A stretch of 64,000 bases of DNA, taken from NCBI RefSeq assembly GCF_018613695.1, contig NZ_JAGGPR010000016.1, forward strand, positions 227,868-291,867, given 5' to 3'. A program made the translations under genes and the position numbers. Positions 9,222 through 17,561 of this stretch are shown one piece after another. The stretch's first letter is position 1. Every line of letters starts with the position of its first letter. A model generated the notes under the pieces. That model was not told the origin of the DNA. It made no database searches and was given only the letters and a program-made list of their open reading frames with translations. This DNA is from Arthrobacter sp. ISL-95 (lineage in GTDB: Bacteria > Actinomycetota > Actinomycetes > Actinomycetales > Micrococcaceae).

Positions 9222-11018
9222 TTACTTGACGAACTGCGGCAATCGCGCGGGGGTGCCGGTGGATGGCGCCACATTGTAAGTCCGAAGGACCTGTGACATC
9301 ACGGATCGGAACACGGGACCATTCGTGACGCCATAGATGTTTCCCTTGGGGCGTTGAAGGACCACTTCCACGATGAACCTGGGGTCATCCATGGGCGCCA
9401 TACCCACCATGGAGGCCGTGAAGCCGTCGAATCCGGGAAGCCCGTCCTCGCGGGGCGCCTGGGACGTTCCCGTCTTGGCCCCCACACGGTAGCCGTCAAT
9501 GGCCGCATCCTTGATCTGGCCCTCGGTCACTGCGCTTTCCAGGATGTCCCGGACTTGCTGGGCAGTTTCCTTGGAAACCACCTGGCGCGAGTCCTTTGCA
9601 GGAACCTTCTGTTCCTCGCCCTCAGGAGTGATGTAGCTGTCAATGAGCCTGGGCTGCAGCATCACTCCATCATTGGCGATGCTTTGGAACGCTCGTACTG
9701 TCTGGAGTGTCGATTGGGAGACGCCTTGCCCGAAAAGCACGGTGTACTGCTGGCGGTCGTCCCACTGCTCGGGCTTGGCCAGTATGCCGGTGGCTTCCGC
9801 GGGCAGGCCGATGTCCGTCTGCTCGCCGATGCCGAATTTCTTCAACCAGTCATACCGTTGTTCCTTGGTGAGCCGGCTGCCCGCCATCACCGTTCCGGTG
9901 TTCATGGACCACCCAAGGATTCCGGCAAGTGTGCGCTCTTCAGTGCCGTGCTCAAAAGCGTCGGTGAACGTCTGCCCATCAATGGTGTATGCCGGCGGGA
10001 TGGTGTAGTGGTCCAAGGGAAATGACTTCCCCTCCTCGATCACGGCCGCGGCGGTGATCATCTTCTGCACGGAGCCGGGCTCGTAGGCGGCCGTCACGGA
10101 CCTGACACCGCGATCCTTGGCATCAACTTTCCCGGGGTTATTGGGGTCCGGAGCATTGGTATCTGCCAAGGCAATGAGATTACCCGTTTTGGTGTCGATC
10201 ACAATGATGGAGCCCCACTCGGCGTTCATCTTGTTGACCTGGCTCTGGATGGCCTGCTGGGCAAAGTACTGAATGTCCGTGTTGATGGTCAGCTTGACGT
10301 CGCTGCCATCAACGGCCGGCGTAAGCTCATCCGTCGCCACCGGAATCCTTAGCCCATCAGCACCAATTTCGAAGACGCGCTTACCTTCAACACCCCGAAG
10401 AATCTCGTCCTGGGTTTGTTCGATCCCTGCTTGACCGTTCGTTCCGTCCTTGAGGAAACCAACCACGCCGCCGGCGACGCTGCCGTTGGGGTAAACGCGC
10501 TTGCTGACACCCTCGGCGCTAAGTCCCGGGATGTATAGCTTGGAAATCCGGTCTTCCAGCTCCGGCTTCACGTCCTTAGCCACTGTGAAGTACTTCTTTT
10601 CTCCGGTCAGTGACTCGCGGATGGTGCTCACGTCCGCCCCCAGAAGCCCGGCGAGGTCGGCAATCCCCTGATCCCGGGTGATCTCGTCCAGCTTCTCGGT
10701 CTTCTCGTTGAAGCGGTGGAAGGTTTCCGTACTGGTATTGACCGTTTGGTCCACCACGATGTTGTAGCGGATCACGCTACTGGCCAGCACAGTGCCATTG
10801 GCGTCCACAATCTGTCCCCGCTCAGCAGGGAGCACTTGCGGTGTCAGGCGGCTCGCCAGGGCAGCTTCAGCCATCCCGCCCATGTCAAGGCCTTGGACCA
10901 TGAACAGTTTGCCGCCCACCACCAGAAGCAGGGTCAGCATGATGCCAAGGCCAACGCGCAACCGCTTTCTTGCCGCCGGCGTCTTCGTTTTTGTCGATGT
11001 GCCGGGGTTCTTTGCCAC
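9222..11018 (-). CDS. ftsI: Septal class B penicillin-binding protein (transpeptidase FtsI/PBP3)
   Basis: Monofunctional transpeptidase that cross-links septal peptidoglycan outside the membrane, in complex with FtsW. The 598 residues comprise a short basic cytoplasmic tail, one membrane anchor at about 21-41, a PBP dimerisation domain at about 60-230 and a transpeptidase domain. The active-site triad motifs are SVQK (catalytic Ser316), SMN (371-373) and KTG (515-517). The GTG start is preceded by AAGGA. No PASTA repeats follow the transpeptidase domain. Confidence 0.95.
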   Translation of the reverse strand: MAKNPGTSTKTKTPAARKRLRVGLGIMLTLLLVVGGKLFMVQGLDMGGMAEAALASRLTPQVLPAERGQIVDANGTVLASSVIRYNIVVDQTVNTSTETFHRFNEKTEKLDEITRDQGIADLAGLLGADVSTIRESLTGEKKYFTVAKDVKPELEDRISKLYIPGLSAEGVSKRVYPNGSVAGGVVGFLKDGTNGQAGIEQTQDEILRGVEGKRVFEIGADGLRIPVATDELTPAVDGSDVKLTINTDIQYFAQQAIQSQVNKMNAEWGSIIVIDTKTGNLIALADTNAPDPNNPGKVDAKDRGVRSVTAAYEPGSVQKMITAAAVIEEGKSFPLDHYTIPPAYTIDGQTFTDAFEHGTEERTLAGILGWSMNTGTVMAGSRLTKEQRYDWLKKFGIGEQTDIGLPAEATGILAKPEQWDDRQQYTVLFGQGVSQSTLQTVRAFQSIANDGVMLQPRLIDSYITPEGEEQKVPAKDSRQVVSKETAQQVRDILESAVTEGQIKDAAIDGYRVGAKTGTSQAPREDGLPGFDGFTASMVGMAPMDDPRFIVEVVLQRPKGNIYGVTNGPVFRSVMSQVLRTYNVAPSTGTPARLPQFVK

Positions 11019-11059
11019 GTTGTTTCCTTGCTGCTGGCCCTGCTCGGTGGTTTGACGAT

Positions 11060-11728
11060 CTACTGCCCTGGTGCCTTTTGCCGGGGTGCCGGTACCGATC
11101 CCCCATGAAGCTCAACAGGCGGGGTGGCCACAGGGGGCGCGGGTGTTGCTGCCGGGGTGGACGGCGTTGCAGCCGGGGCCACCGGAGTTGCCTCCGGCTT
11201 ACGGCTTTCCAACGGATCCTTGGTAGTCACCGACGGAACCACATCAATCAACCCCTCTACTGCCGGAGCAGCAAGAAGGGCACCGGGGTTGTCTCCCTTA
11301 ACCGCCGGAGAAGCCTTGCCGGTCACCGCCATGGTGTTCAGATCGATCTGACCCTTAACTGTGGAAGCAACCATTCCCAATTCTGCCGCCTTCGCGGCCA
11401 GGTTCTGTGGAGCTTCGTAGTTCTGCTTCTTCTGTGTCAGGTCCTGGTTTTCCTTGTTCAGCGTGGCAGCTTCGGCTTTCAGCTGGACCAACTGGTACTG
11501 CGCTGTGGACACGGAGATGTTCAACACGAGGACCGTCAGGAGTGCCGCCGCCATCGCCACAAAGCACAAGACGACGAATGGCGTCCTTCGCTTGCCCGGC
11601 GCACTGCGTACCAGCGACAGAGGAGTACGGACTTTGCGACCGGTTTCGGCCCTTTCCGGAGGCGCGGGAAGGGTACGGGCGACGCTGCCCACCGTGGAGG
11701 GCAAAGTCTTCGCTGCGGCGTTGCTCAT
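11060..11728 (-). CDS. ftsL: FtsL-like divisome protein with extended Pro/Ala-rich tail
   Basis: Position between rsmH and ftsI, and topology, identify it as the FtsL component of the divisome; sequence conservation in this family is low. It has a 50-residue basic cytoplasmic segment, one membrane span at about 51-72 and a coiled-coil-like stretch at about 75-115 rich in L, K, E and Q. A roughly 90-residue extracytoplasmic tail dominated by Pro, Ala, Thr and Val follows. At 222 residues it is about twice the length of E. coli FtsL; long forms are common in Actinobacteria. The ATG overlaps the rsmH stop as ATGA. Confidence 0.82.
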   Translation of the reverse strand: MSNAAAKTLPSTVGSVARTLPAPPERAETGRKVRTPLSLVRSAPGKRRTPFVVLCFVAMAAALLTVLVLNISVSTAQYQLVQLKAEAATLNKENQDLTQKKQNYEAPQNLAAKAAELGMVASTVKGQIDLNTMAVTGKASPAVKGDNPGALLAAPAVEGLIDVVPSVTTKDPLESRKPEATPVAPAATPSTPAATPAPPVATPPVELHGGSVPAPRQKAPGQ

Positions 11729-12753
11729 GCGCCTCTCCTCGGTTTGATACGCTCCACTGCCCTCAATCGGGCAGACGCCGCGCGGGGATTTTCAGCGATT
11801 TCTGCTGCCGTAGGCACTTCCGTGCCCTTGGTGATGGTCTTCAATTCGGGTTTATGTTCTTCAAGCTCTACCGGGAAGCCAAGCGGCGCCGAGGATTTGG
11901 AACCTGACTGGAAAACTGACTTCACGATCTTGTCTTCCAGCGAGTGGTAGGACATCACCACGATCCGACCTCCCATGGCCGTCGCGGCCACAGCTGCCGG
12001 AACCGCGCGTTCCAGGACATCAAGTTCTTCGTTGACCTCAATCCGCAAGGCCTGGAAGGTGCGTTTGGCCGGGTGTCCGCCACTCTTGGCTGCTGCGGCA
12101 GGAACAACGCCGCGGATCTGCTCTACGAGCTCCCCCGTAGTAGCAAAGGGCTTCTCCGTGCGGGCGTTGACGATCCTGTTGGCGATCCGCCCGGCAAACT
12201 TCTCTTCGCCCCATTTACGGATGATGCGCACCAGTTCGTCTTCTGTGTAGTTGTTGACCACATCAGCCGCGGTTTGGCCGCGGCTGGTGTCCATGCGCAT
12301 ATCCAAGGGGGCATCGTACGAGTAAGCGAAGCCCCGCTCACGCTCATCCAGCTGCAATGAGGAGACTCCCAGGTCCATCAGAATGCCATGGACTTCGGAG
12401 ATGCCAAGGTCCAGCAGGACGTCCTCAATCTCGTCATAGACCGCGTGAACGAGGTCGGTACGGTTGGAGAAGGATTCCAAACGGGCGCCCGCCAAGGCCA
12501 AAGCTTCCTCGTCGCGGTCGATGCCCACCAGGTGAAGATCCGGGAAACGCTGCAGCATTGCCTCGGAGTGACCACCCATACCCAACGTGGCATCGATAGC
12601 GACGGGGGTTTGGCCGCGTTTCCTGGCAGCTTCAAAGCCGGGAGCGAGCAGGTTGATGCAGCGGTCTTTCAGGACGGGCACGTGGCGCTCCGATGTGGGC
12701 TTTGCCGCGTCCTGCTCTTCCACGCTGCCTCCTCTTTCCTCAATCGCTTGCAT
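11725..12753 (-). CDS. rsmH: 16S rRNA (cytosine1402-N4)-methyltransferase
   Basis: Methylates N4 of C1402 in the 16S rRNA decoding centre using S-adenosylmethionine. The 342-residue protein has the SAM-binding motif DATLGMGGHSEAML near residue 55, then GIDRDEEAL, and the conserved C-terminal segment VVMSYHSLEDKIVK. It is the second dcw gene, as in most bacteria, with 138 nt separating it from mraZ. It overlaps ftsL by 4 nt. Confidence 0.95.
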   Translation of the reverse strand: MQAIEERGGSVEEQDAAKPTSERHVPVLKDRCINLLAPGFEAARKRGQTPVAIDATLGMGGHSEAMLQRFPDLHLVGIDRDEEALALAGARLESFSNRTDLVHAVYDEIEDVLLDLGISEVHGILMDLGVSSLQLDERERGFAYSYDAPLDMRMDTSRGQTAADVVNNYTEDELVRIIRKWGEEKFAGRIANRIVNARTEKPFATTGELVEQIRGVVPAAAAKSGGHPAKRTFQALRIEVNEELDVLERAVPAAVAATAMGGRIVVMSYHSLEDKIVKSVFQSGSKSSAPLGFPVELEEHKPELKTITKGTEVPTAAEIAENPRAASARLRAVERIKPRRGA

Positions 12754-12798
12754 ACTGATTCTTAAATCGGATCCCCATCCGCGCCTATCGGCCGCCGG

Positions 12799-12824
12799 CC
12801 TGGCTCAGGGGAAGTTGAGCCAGG
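12799..12824 (-). promoter_or_regulatory. Hairpin in the mraZ-rsmH intergenic region
   Basis: A perfect 9-bp inverted repeat (CCTGGCTCA / TGAGCCAGG) with an 8-nt loop lies in the 138-nt gap between mraZ and rsmH, the largest gap in the cluster. There is no U-tract. It may be an RNA-processing or partial attenuation site that sets mraZ apart from the downstream genes; that role is inferred. Confidence 0.4.
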
Positions 12825-12891
12825 AAGACAGTTCGATGGGCGGCTGGAGATCCCATTCAAGAAGCTGGACTGCGGTTTCCTCCAACCGGGG

Positions 12892-13323
12892 TCAGATGAA
12901 CCCGGGCAGATTGTCGTCATCCGTTTCCGAGAAGGCTGCTTCCTTCTCATTGAGGTACTCATTCCAAGCTTCGGCGTCCCAGATCTCAGCCCGGGTACCG
13001 GCTCCGATCACCGCCAGTTCCCGACCAAGCCCTGCGTAAGCCCGGAGCGCCGGCGGAATCGTCACGCGCCCCTGCTTGTCAGGTACCTCGTCAGAAGCTC
13101 CAGACAGAAAAACCCGAATGTAGTCACGTGCCTGTTTGGAAGACAGTGGTGCCTCCCGCATCGACTCGTGGATGCGCTCGAATTCTTTCTGGCTGAAGAC
13201 GTAGATACAGCGTTCCTGGCCCCTGGTGAGAACCAATCCCTCGGCAAGCTCCTCGCGGAACTTGGCAGGAAGGATGATCCGGCCCTTTTCATCGAGACGC
13301 GGCGAGTGAGTACCCAAAAACAT
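12892..13323 (-). CDS. mraZ: Transcriptional regulator MraZ
   Basis: DNA-binding repressor at the head of the dcw cluster, built of two SpoVT/AbrB-type halves. The first begins MFLGTHSPRLDEKGRIILP and the second contains DKQGRVTIPPALR near residue 80. I chose the ATG at 13323 because MFLGT is the usual family start; a GTG three codons upstream (13332) has GAGGGG only 2 nt away and cannot be excluded. The product is 143 residues. It probably controls its own promoter through the GTGGAG boxes at 13389-13443. Confidence 0.94.
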   Translation of the reverse strand: MFLGTHSPRLDEKGRIILPAKFREELAEGLVLTRGQERCIYVFSQKEFERIHESMREAPLSSKQARDYIRVFLSGASDEVPDKQGRVTIPPALRAYAGLGRELAVIGAGTRAEIWDAEAWNEYLNEKEAAFSETDDDNLPGFI

Positions 13324-13388
13324 TGGCCCCACCGCCCCTCAGTCAAGGTGCCCGTACATGCCCAACACTGCCACTACCCTCTTATGTA

Positions 13389-13443
13389 CTCCACTTTACT
13401 CCACAACGCCCCACAGTCAACGCACACAAGCGCCTTTCTCCAC
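13389..13443 (-). promoter_or_regulatory. mraZ promoter with MraZ-box repeats
   Basis: On the minus strand there is a TTGACT -35 (13415-13420), a 16-nt spacer and a TAAAGT -10 (13393-13398). GTGGAG occurs at 13438-13443, 13399-13404 and 13389-13394. The last two are exactly 10 nt apart, straddling the -10, one of them inside the motif AAAGTGGAG. MraZ is known to bind short direct repeats of this kind (TGGG-type in Escherichia coli, AAAGTG-type in Mollicutes). The layout implies autorepression by promoter occlusion. Confidence 0.62.
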
Positions 13444-13497
13444 CACTTTGAGAATCGTGGGGCCTGAACTCACGCTGTTTTTGGGTGGTGGCGCAAA

Positions 13498-13627
13498 GTG
13501 GAGGACACAGCGCAAAAGGACAGAGCCGTCCGCGTCAGGGTCACGGATTTTCGAGATCCGGCGCCGCCACTACCAGGTCTGATCCGGAGCAAAGGGGGCA
13601 AAGTGGAGAAAAGGGTGGGAAGTGGAG
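13498..13627 (+). promoter_or_regulatory. Distal GTGGAG repeat cluster upstream of mraZ
   Basis: GTGGAG occurs at 13498-13503, 13603-13608 and 13622-13627, with a GTGGGA variant at 13615-13620. All read on the plus strand, opposite to the promoter-proximal boxes. They occupy the 300-nt non-coding stretch between the mraZ promoter and the terminator at 13646. I see no gene in this stretch. They may be auxiliary MraZ sites or belong to an undetected plus-strand transcript. Confidence 0.4.
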
Positions 13628-13645
13628 CAAGCGGCCCTTAAATGC

Positions 13646-13674
13646 AAAAAGACCCGCAGTGCGGGTCTTTCGTT
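13646..13674 (-). terminator. Intrinsic terminator after the DUF3040 gene
   Basis: Stem GACCCGC / GCGGGTC with a 3-nt loop, extended by A-T pairs. On the minus strand it is followed by a run of five T, the classical form for ending the DUF3040 transcript. It also insulates the mraZ upstream region. Confidence 0.8.
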
Positions 13675-13750
13675 ATGCCTCGTGGAACCTTAGGGGCATG
13701 GTTGACTCAGGAGAGGCCGGGGCTGCCGACCGGTGAGCCGAAACGGATCG

Positions 13751-14119
13751 TCAGTTGTCGTCGCGACGCCGCTCGTCCCATCGTTCTTCCAGGCTGCTCA
13801 TGAACGAACTCTTCGGTTTGCTCTTTCCGGGCTTCCCCTTGCCGGCTTTGCCGAAGGCCGCGCCACGCAACGTAGCGAAATAGACGCCAGCACCCATGAC
13901 AACAAAACCGAGGACACCCACAGGTATCGCCTGCAGTGATACGCCAACAAGCAGGAGGAGGATACCGGCAATGGCACCAAGCACACCTATGATTACGTGC
14001 CGGGTAGACCAGCTGCGGATGGGATCCGAACCCATGGTGTTGGCGAACTTCGGATCGTCCTCATGAAGTTGCTTTTCAAGTTGCTCAAGCAGCTTCTGTT
14101 CGTGCTCCGAGAGGGGCAT
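13751..14119 (-). CDS. DUF3040 domain-containing membrane protein
   Basis: A 122-residue actinobacterial protein of unknown function. It opens with the family signature MPLSEHEQKLLEQLEKQL, has two adjacent hydrophobic segments at about 43-65 and 68-86, and ends in a basic Gly/Lys-rich tail with an Arg/Asp-rich terminus. The ATG at 14119 is chosen because a near-perfect AAGGAGGT lies about 5 nt upstream; a longer in-frame extension lacks such a site. DUF3040 genes are often found next to mraZ in Actinobacteria, but no role is established here. Confidence 0.85.
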   Translation of the reverse strand: MPLSEHEQKLLEQLEKQLHEDDPKFANTMGSDPIRSWSTRHVIIGVLGAIAGILLLLVGVSLQAIPVGVLGFVVMGAGVYFATLRGAAFGKAGKGKPGKSKPKSSFMSSLEERWDERRRDDN

Positions 14120-14359
14120 CGCGACCTCCTTTTTGTCAGCCAGCGTCTGGACATAACGCTTCCTGTGCGTCTGTTTCCAAAACGATCGGACCAAGAAAAT
14201 CGTTCCCCGAAAATCCCCTCTTGGTTCAGCGGGCATCTCGGGGCCGACTGTTCAGGAAACAGTTTGTCCAGACGATCTAAATCTCTGTAATAAATAGGAT
14301 AGTTTGTCGGACGCCGTTCTGAAAGACGCCCGGACTCCTGCCGGTAAACCCTCCGCGTC
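14120..14359. other. Intergenic region between dinB and the DUF3040 gene
   Basis: About 240 nt without a gene. It contains a 6-bp inverted repeat ACTGTT-CAGGA-AACAGT (14247-14263) and two copies of AGTTTGTC 40 bp apart (14261 and 14301). It should hold the DUF3040 promoter. I see no convincing LexA-type box, although dinB lies alongside. Confidence 0.4.
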
Positions 14360-15646
14360 TCAGGTGTCCGTTGGGGGCTTGCCAGGTTCCAGCAGCCGGG
14401 CCGGCAGAAGGGTTTTGGACCCAAAACGCTTGGAGACACGGTCCAATGCCTGTTCGGCCGCCCGCCAGTTATCATCCCGTCGATCAAGGCTTAGTTGCAG
14501 GGACGTCTGGCCCGCCGGCTCCAACTGCTCGGCACGCACGCCTACCAGACGAACGCTCATGGATCGGGTGCCCAAAGACTCAAGGAGTTGCACCGCCACT
14601 TGGTAGATCAGTTGGGCGCTGTCCACGGGAGTCTGAACGGTGCGGCTGCGGGTGACCGTTGAGAAGTCCGAGTACCGAAGCTTCAACGCGACAGTCCTTG
14701 CCAGCATGCCTGAGCTCCTCAGCCGGATGGCAGTACGGTGCGAGAGACGCAGCAACTCCCTGTGCAGCAAAGCCTCGTCCCCCGTATCCACGGAGAACGT
14801 CTCCTCCGCTCCGATGCTTTTCTCCAACCTGGCTGGAGTTACGGGGCGGGGGTCAATGCCCATGGACAAACGGTGAACGTGCTCACCACTGGCTCCCAGG
14901 ACCTTTTTGAGCGACGCCAGCGGGGTGGCTGCGACATCGGCAACTGTGCGGATACCCAAACGGGACAACACTTCGGCTGTCTTCCCTCCCACACCCCACA
15001 AAGCGCCGACGGGAAGACTATGGAGATAAGGCACGGAGTCCTCGGCATCGATTTGAAGGATGCCATCCGGTTTGCACCGCGTTGATGCGATTTTGGCCAC
15101 GAACTTGGTGCTGGCGATCCCTACGGATGCCGTAATGCCAAGCTCCGACTGGACCCTGCGACGAATGAGGTGGCCGATGTCCATCGGTGACCCCAGGCGA
15201 CGAATTGCGCCGCTCACGTCCAGGAAGGCCTCGTCCACGCTCAGGGGCTCTACGAGGTCCGTAATGGAGGCGAAAATCTCCATAAGCCGGGCTGAGACCT
15301 CGTAATACTCTTTGTGTCGGGGGTTGATGATCACCGCCGACGGACACCGCCTCATGGCAATGGACATCGGCATGGCCGACTTCACGCCCGTGGCCCGGGC
15401 CTCGTAGGAAGCGGAGAGCACCACGGACCGCTCCGCCGGGAATCCTACAATGACCGGCTTGCCTCGAAGTTCGGGGCGGCTACGCAGCTCCACGGAGACG
15501 AAGAAGGCGTCCATATCCACGTGAAGTATGCTGGTTCGCCGCATTTCCCGCAGGGCATCTCCGGCGCTGCGGGCGGGCCTGCTGCCGGCGCTTTGAGCGC
15601 CACCGAATGCTTCCTGCCTCACATCGGCAATACTATGCCCGGCCAC
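14360..15646 (-). CDS. dinB: DNA polymerase IV (Y-family translesion polymerase)
   Basis: Error-prone translesion polymerase. It has the Y-family N-terminal motif HVDMDAFFVSVE and the catalytic SVDEAFLDVSG, then palm, thumb helix-hairpin-helix and little-finger domains. The GTG at 15646 gives 428 residues; an in-frame ATG at 15544 starts directly before the conserved RRTSILHVDMDAFF and would give 394. Neither has a strong ribosome site, so the start is uncertain. The C-terminus has no obvious clamp-binding peptide. Confidence 0.92.
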   Translation of the reverse strand: MAGHSIADVRQEAFGGAQSAGSRPARSAGDALREMRRTSILHVDMDAFFVSVELRSRPELRGKPVIVGFPAERSVVLSASYEARATGVKSAMPMSIAMRRCPSAVIINPRHKEYYEVSARLMEIFASITDLVEPLSVDEAFLDVSGAIRRLGSPMDIGHLIRRRVQSELGITASVGIASTKFVAKIASTRCKPDGILQIDAEDSVPYLHSLPVGALWGVGGKTAEVLSRLGIRTVADVAATPLASLKKVLGASGEHVHRLSMGIDPRPVTPARLEKSIGAEETFSVDTGDEALLHRELLRLSHRTAIRLRSSGMLARTVALKLRYSDFSTVTRSRTVQTPVDSAQLIYQVAVQLLESLGTRSMSVRLVGVRAEQLEPAGQTSLQLSLDRRDDNWRAAEQALDRVSKRFGSKTLLPARLLEPGKPPTDT

Positions 15647-15694
15647 TGACTAAACTGGAGGCACAGTCCGGCTCAGCCCCAGGAAGGATACCCT

Positions 15695-16273
15695 GTGAAG
15701 CTCTTTGGAACTCCTCAAACGCGAGGGTTTGCCCTGCTCGCAGTCAGTGTCGCTTTGGCGGCGTCAGCTTGCACACCATCGCCCGGCGGTACGGCAGCAC
15801 CGTCCACGTCAGGTGCCGCTTCGGCATCCACCCAGCCGACGTCAACACCGTCGCCGTCTGTTTCGGGTTCCGCAGCCTCACCTGAAACCACGACGTTCAC
15901 CGAGACGCCAGCGCCGGAACCCGATGCCACAGCAACGGTAAATGCACTGGTCCCTGGTTTTCCTGCGCAACTTATACCGGTCATGCCCAACACTTCCATC
16001 CGTTCAAGCAGCGTGGATAAGAGCGAGGCAGTAGCCACCGTGGCTCTCGTCGGCACGGTCAAAGCCCCACCGGAGGGGGTTATGGACTACTACAAGACCT
16101 CCATGGAAGCCCAGGGCTTCAAACTTGTCCCGGGACCGTCCGCTGTTGGCACTGTCACGTCCTTGGACTTCATTCGCGGTGACGGCGAAACGGTGAATGT
16201 TTCGATCAGGCAAAAGGAAGGCGTCTCAACGTTCACTATCGGTGCGAACGTGGCGGCCGGGTCCGTCAAGTGA
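15695..16273 (+). CDS. Putative secreted lipoprotein
   Basis: A 192-residue protein with a lipoprotein signal peptide: basic start, hydrophobic stretch and lipobox ASAC with the lipidated Cys at 26. A Ser/Thr/Pro/Ala-rich linker runs to about residue 80, followed by a small folded domain of about 100 residues containing a PPEGVMDYYKTSMEAQGF segment. The GTG start follows a strong AGGAAGGA. Its stop overlaps the start of the polyprenyl synthase gene (GTGA), so the two are co-transcribed. I do not recognise the domain. Confidence 0.8.
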   Translation: MKLFGTPQTRGFALLAVSVALAASACTPSPGGTAAPSTSGAASASTQPTSTPSPSVSGSAASPETTTFTETPAPEPDATATVNALVPGFPAQLIPVMPNTSIRSSSVDKSEAVATVALVGTVKAPPEGVMDYYKTSMEAQGFKLVPGPSAVGTVTSLDFIRGDGETVNVSIRQKEGVSTFTIGANVAAGSVK

Positions 16274-17364
16274 CGGCCGGTTCACCTGTCAGCTCGGAGC
16301 AGGGACAGTTCATAGGTGGCGTCGCCAGTAAATTGAACCGGTTCCTGTCAGCGCAACAGGAGCTCATGGCTGCTGTTTCCCCGGACGTCGAGCCGCTCAT
16401 TGGATCGATTTCGAATCTTGTGACGGGCGGCAAACGCCTTCGGGCCCTGATGTGCTACTGGGGTTGGAGAGGCGCCGGCGGCCCTGCCGACAACCCCGAC
16501 ATCATCACCGCCGGGTGTGCCCTGGAGCTCTTCCAGGCAGCCGCCCTGATCCACGATGACATCATTGACCGCTCCGACACCCGCCGCGGCGGTCCAAGCG
16601 TGCACAAACGGTTCAGCCAGCTTCATGAAGTTAATGGTTGGGCCTTGGACAGCGGGCGTTTTGGGGATGCCGCAGCCATCCTTACCGGCGATCTCTGCCT
16701 TTCCTTTAGCGAGGAATCCTTTACGGAAATCGGCCCCCGGGCAGCAGCGGGAAGCCCTGCCCGGCGCATCTTCAACGTGATGCGGGCAGAAGTAATGGCA
16801 GGTCAGTACCTCGACATCCTTGAAGAGGTGGCCGGCCCCGTACGCGACCGGGCGGGCTCTGTGGCGCGGGCACAATCCATCATTCGGTACAAGTCGGCAA
16901 AGTACTCCACTGAGCACCCACTGGCTTTGGGCGGGGCCCTGGCCGGTGCGCCGGCCACCCTGATGGAAGGTTATTCGGAGTTCTCATTGCCGCTGGGCGA
17001 GGCATTCCAGATGCGGGATGACGTCCTGGGTGTCTTTGGGGATCCCGAAACCACCGGCAAGCCCGCCGGGGATGATCTCAGGGAAGGCAAGAGAACTGTA
17101 TTGGTTGGGTTTGCCATCAACCAAGCACCCCGTGCCGAGGCAGATTATTTGGATCGGATGCTTGGCGACCCCCTCTTGTTGGAGGACGAAGTTGCTGAGA
17201 TTCGGCGCATTATCATCGAGTGCGGCGCTTTGGAGGCCACGGAATCTTTGATCGCCGAGCTAAGCAACAAGGCCTTCGACGCCCTTGAACGCCTGCCCCT
17301 CGAGGACCTGCCACTGGTGGCACTGCGTCAGCTGGCCGAGGCCGCTGTCAGCAGGACGGCCTGA
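16270..17364 (+). CDS. Polyprenyl diphosphate synthase (IdsA-type)
   Basis: Trans-prenyltransferase that elongates allylic diphosphates with isopentenyl diphosphate, for menaquinone side chains, carotenoids or similar. The first aspartate-rich motif DDIID is at 96-100 and the second (DDVLGVFGD) at 250-258; the GGKRLR substrate-binding motif is at 53-58. Length (364) is normal. Product chain length cannot be read reliably. Position next to Rv2175c and pknL homologues matches idsA2 (Rv2173) of Mycobacterium tuberculosis. Confidence 0.9.
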   Translation: MTAGSPVSSEQGQFIGGVASKLNRFLSAQQELMAAVSPDVEPLIGSISNLVTGGKRLRALMCYWGWRGAGGPADNPDIITAGCALELFQAAALIHDDIIDRSDTRRGGPSVHKRFSQLHEVNGWALDSGRFGDAAAILTGDLCLSFSEESFTEIGPRAAAGSPARRIFNVMRAEVMAGQYLDILEEVAGPVRDRAGSVARAQSIIRYKSAKYSTEHPLALGGALAGAPATLMEGYSEFSLPLGEAFQMRDDVLGVFGDPETTGKPAGDDLREGKRTVLVGFAINQAPRAEADYLDRMLGDPLLLEDEVAEIRRIIIECGALEATESLIAELSNKAFDALERLPLEDLPLVALRQLAEAAVSRTA

Positions 17365-17474
17365 TACCGGTTCTCCCGCACGGCACAATCCTTTAGCTGT
17401 TGTGTAACGTCCCCAGTAGCTCTTGTGTAGCGTTGCAAAAGAGCGTCGTTTGAGGTGGACCGGCCCTGGAGCAG

Positions 17475-17515
17475 ATGCGGCGACGACGGCGGTGAGTCAC
17501 CGCCGTCGTCCGCAT
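17475..17515. terminator. Convergent terminator between the prenyl synthase and Rv2175c-like genes
   Basis: A perfect 13-bp stem (17482-17494 with 17498-17510) and a 3-nt loop, extended after a small bulge by five more pairs. It lies between two convergent genes, so it probably serves both, although there is no long U-tract on either side. Confidence 0.7.
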
Positions 17516-17561
17516 TTATGCCGGCTTCCTGTTGAGGAGGCCGGTTATCCATCCAAAGACA

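Noticed and set aside
14247..14263. Possible LexA box near dinB
   Set aside because: ACTGTT-N5-AACAGT does not match the actinobacterial SOS consensus (GAAC...GTTC type), and it is on the downstream side of dinB.
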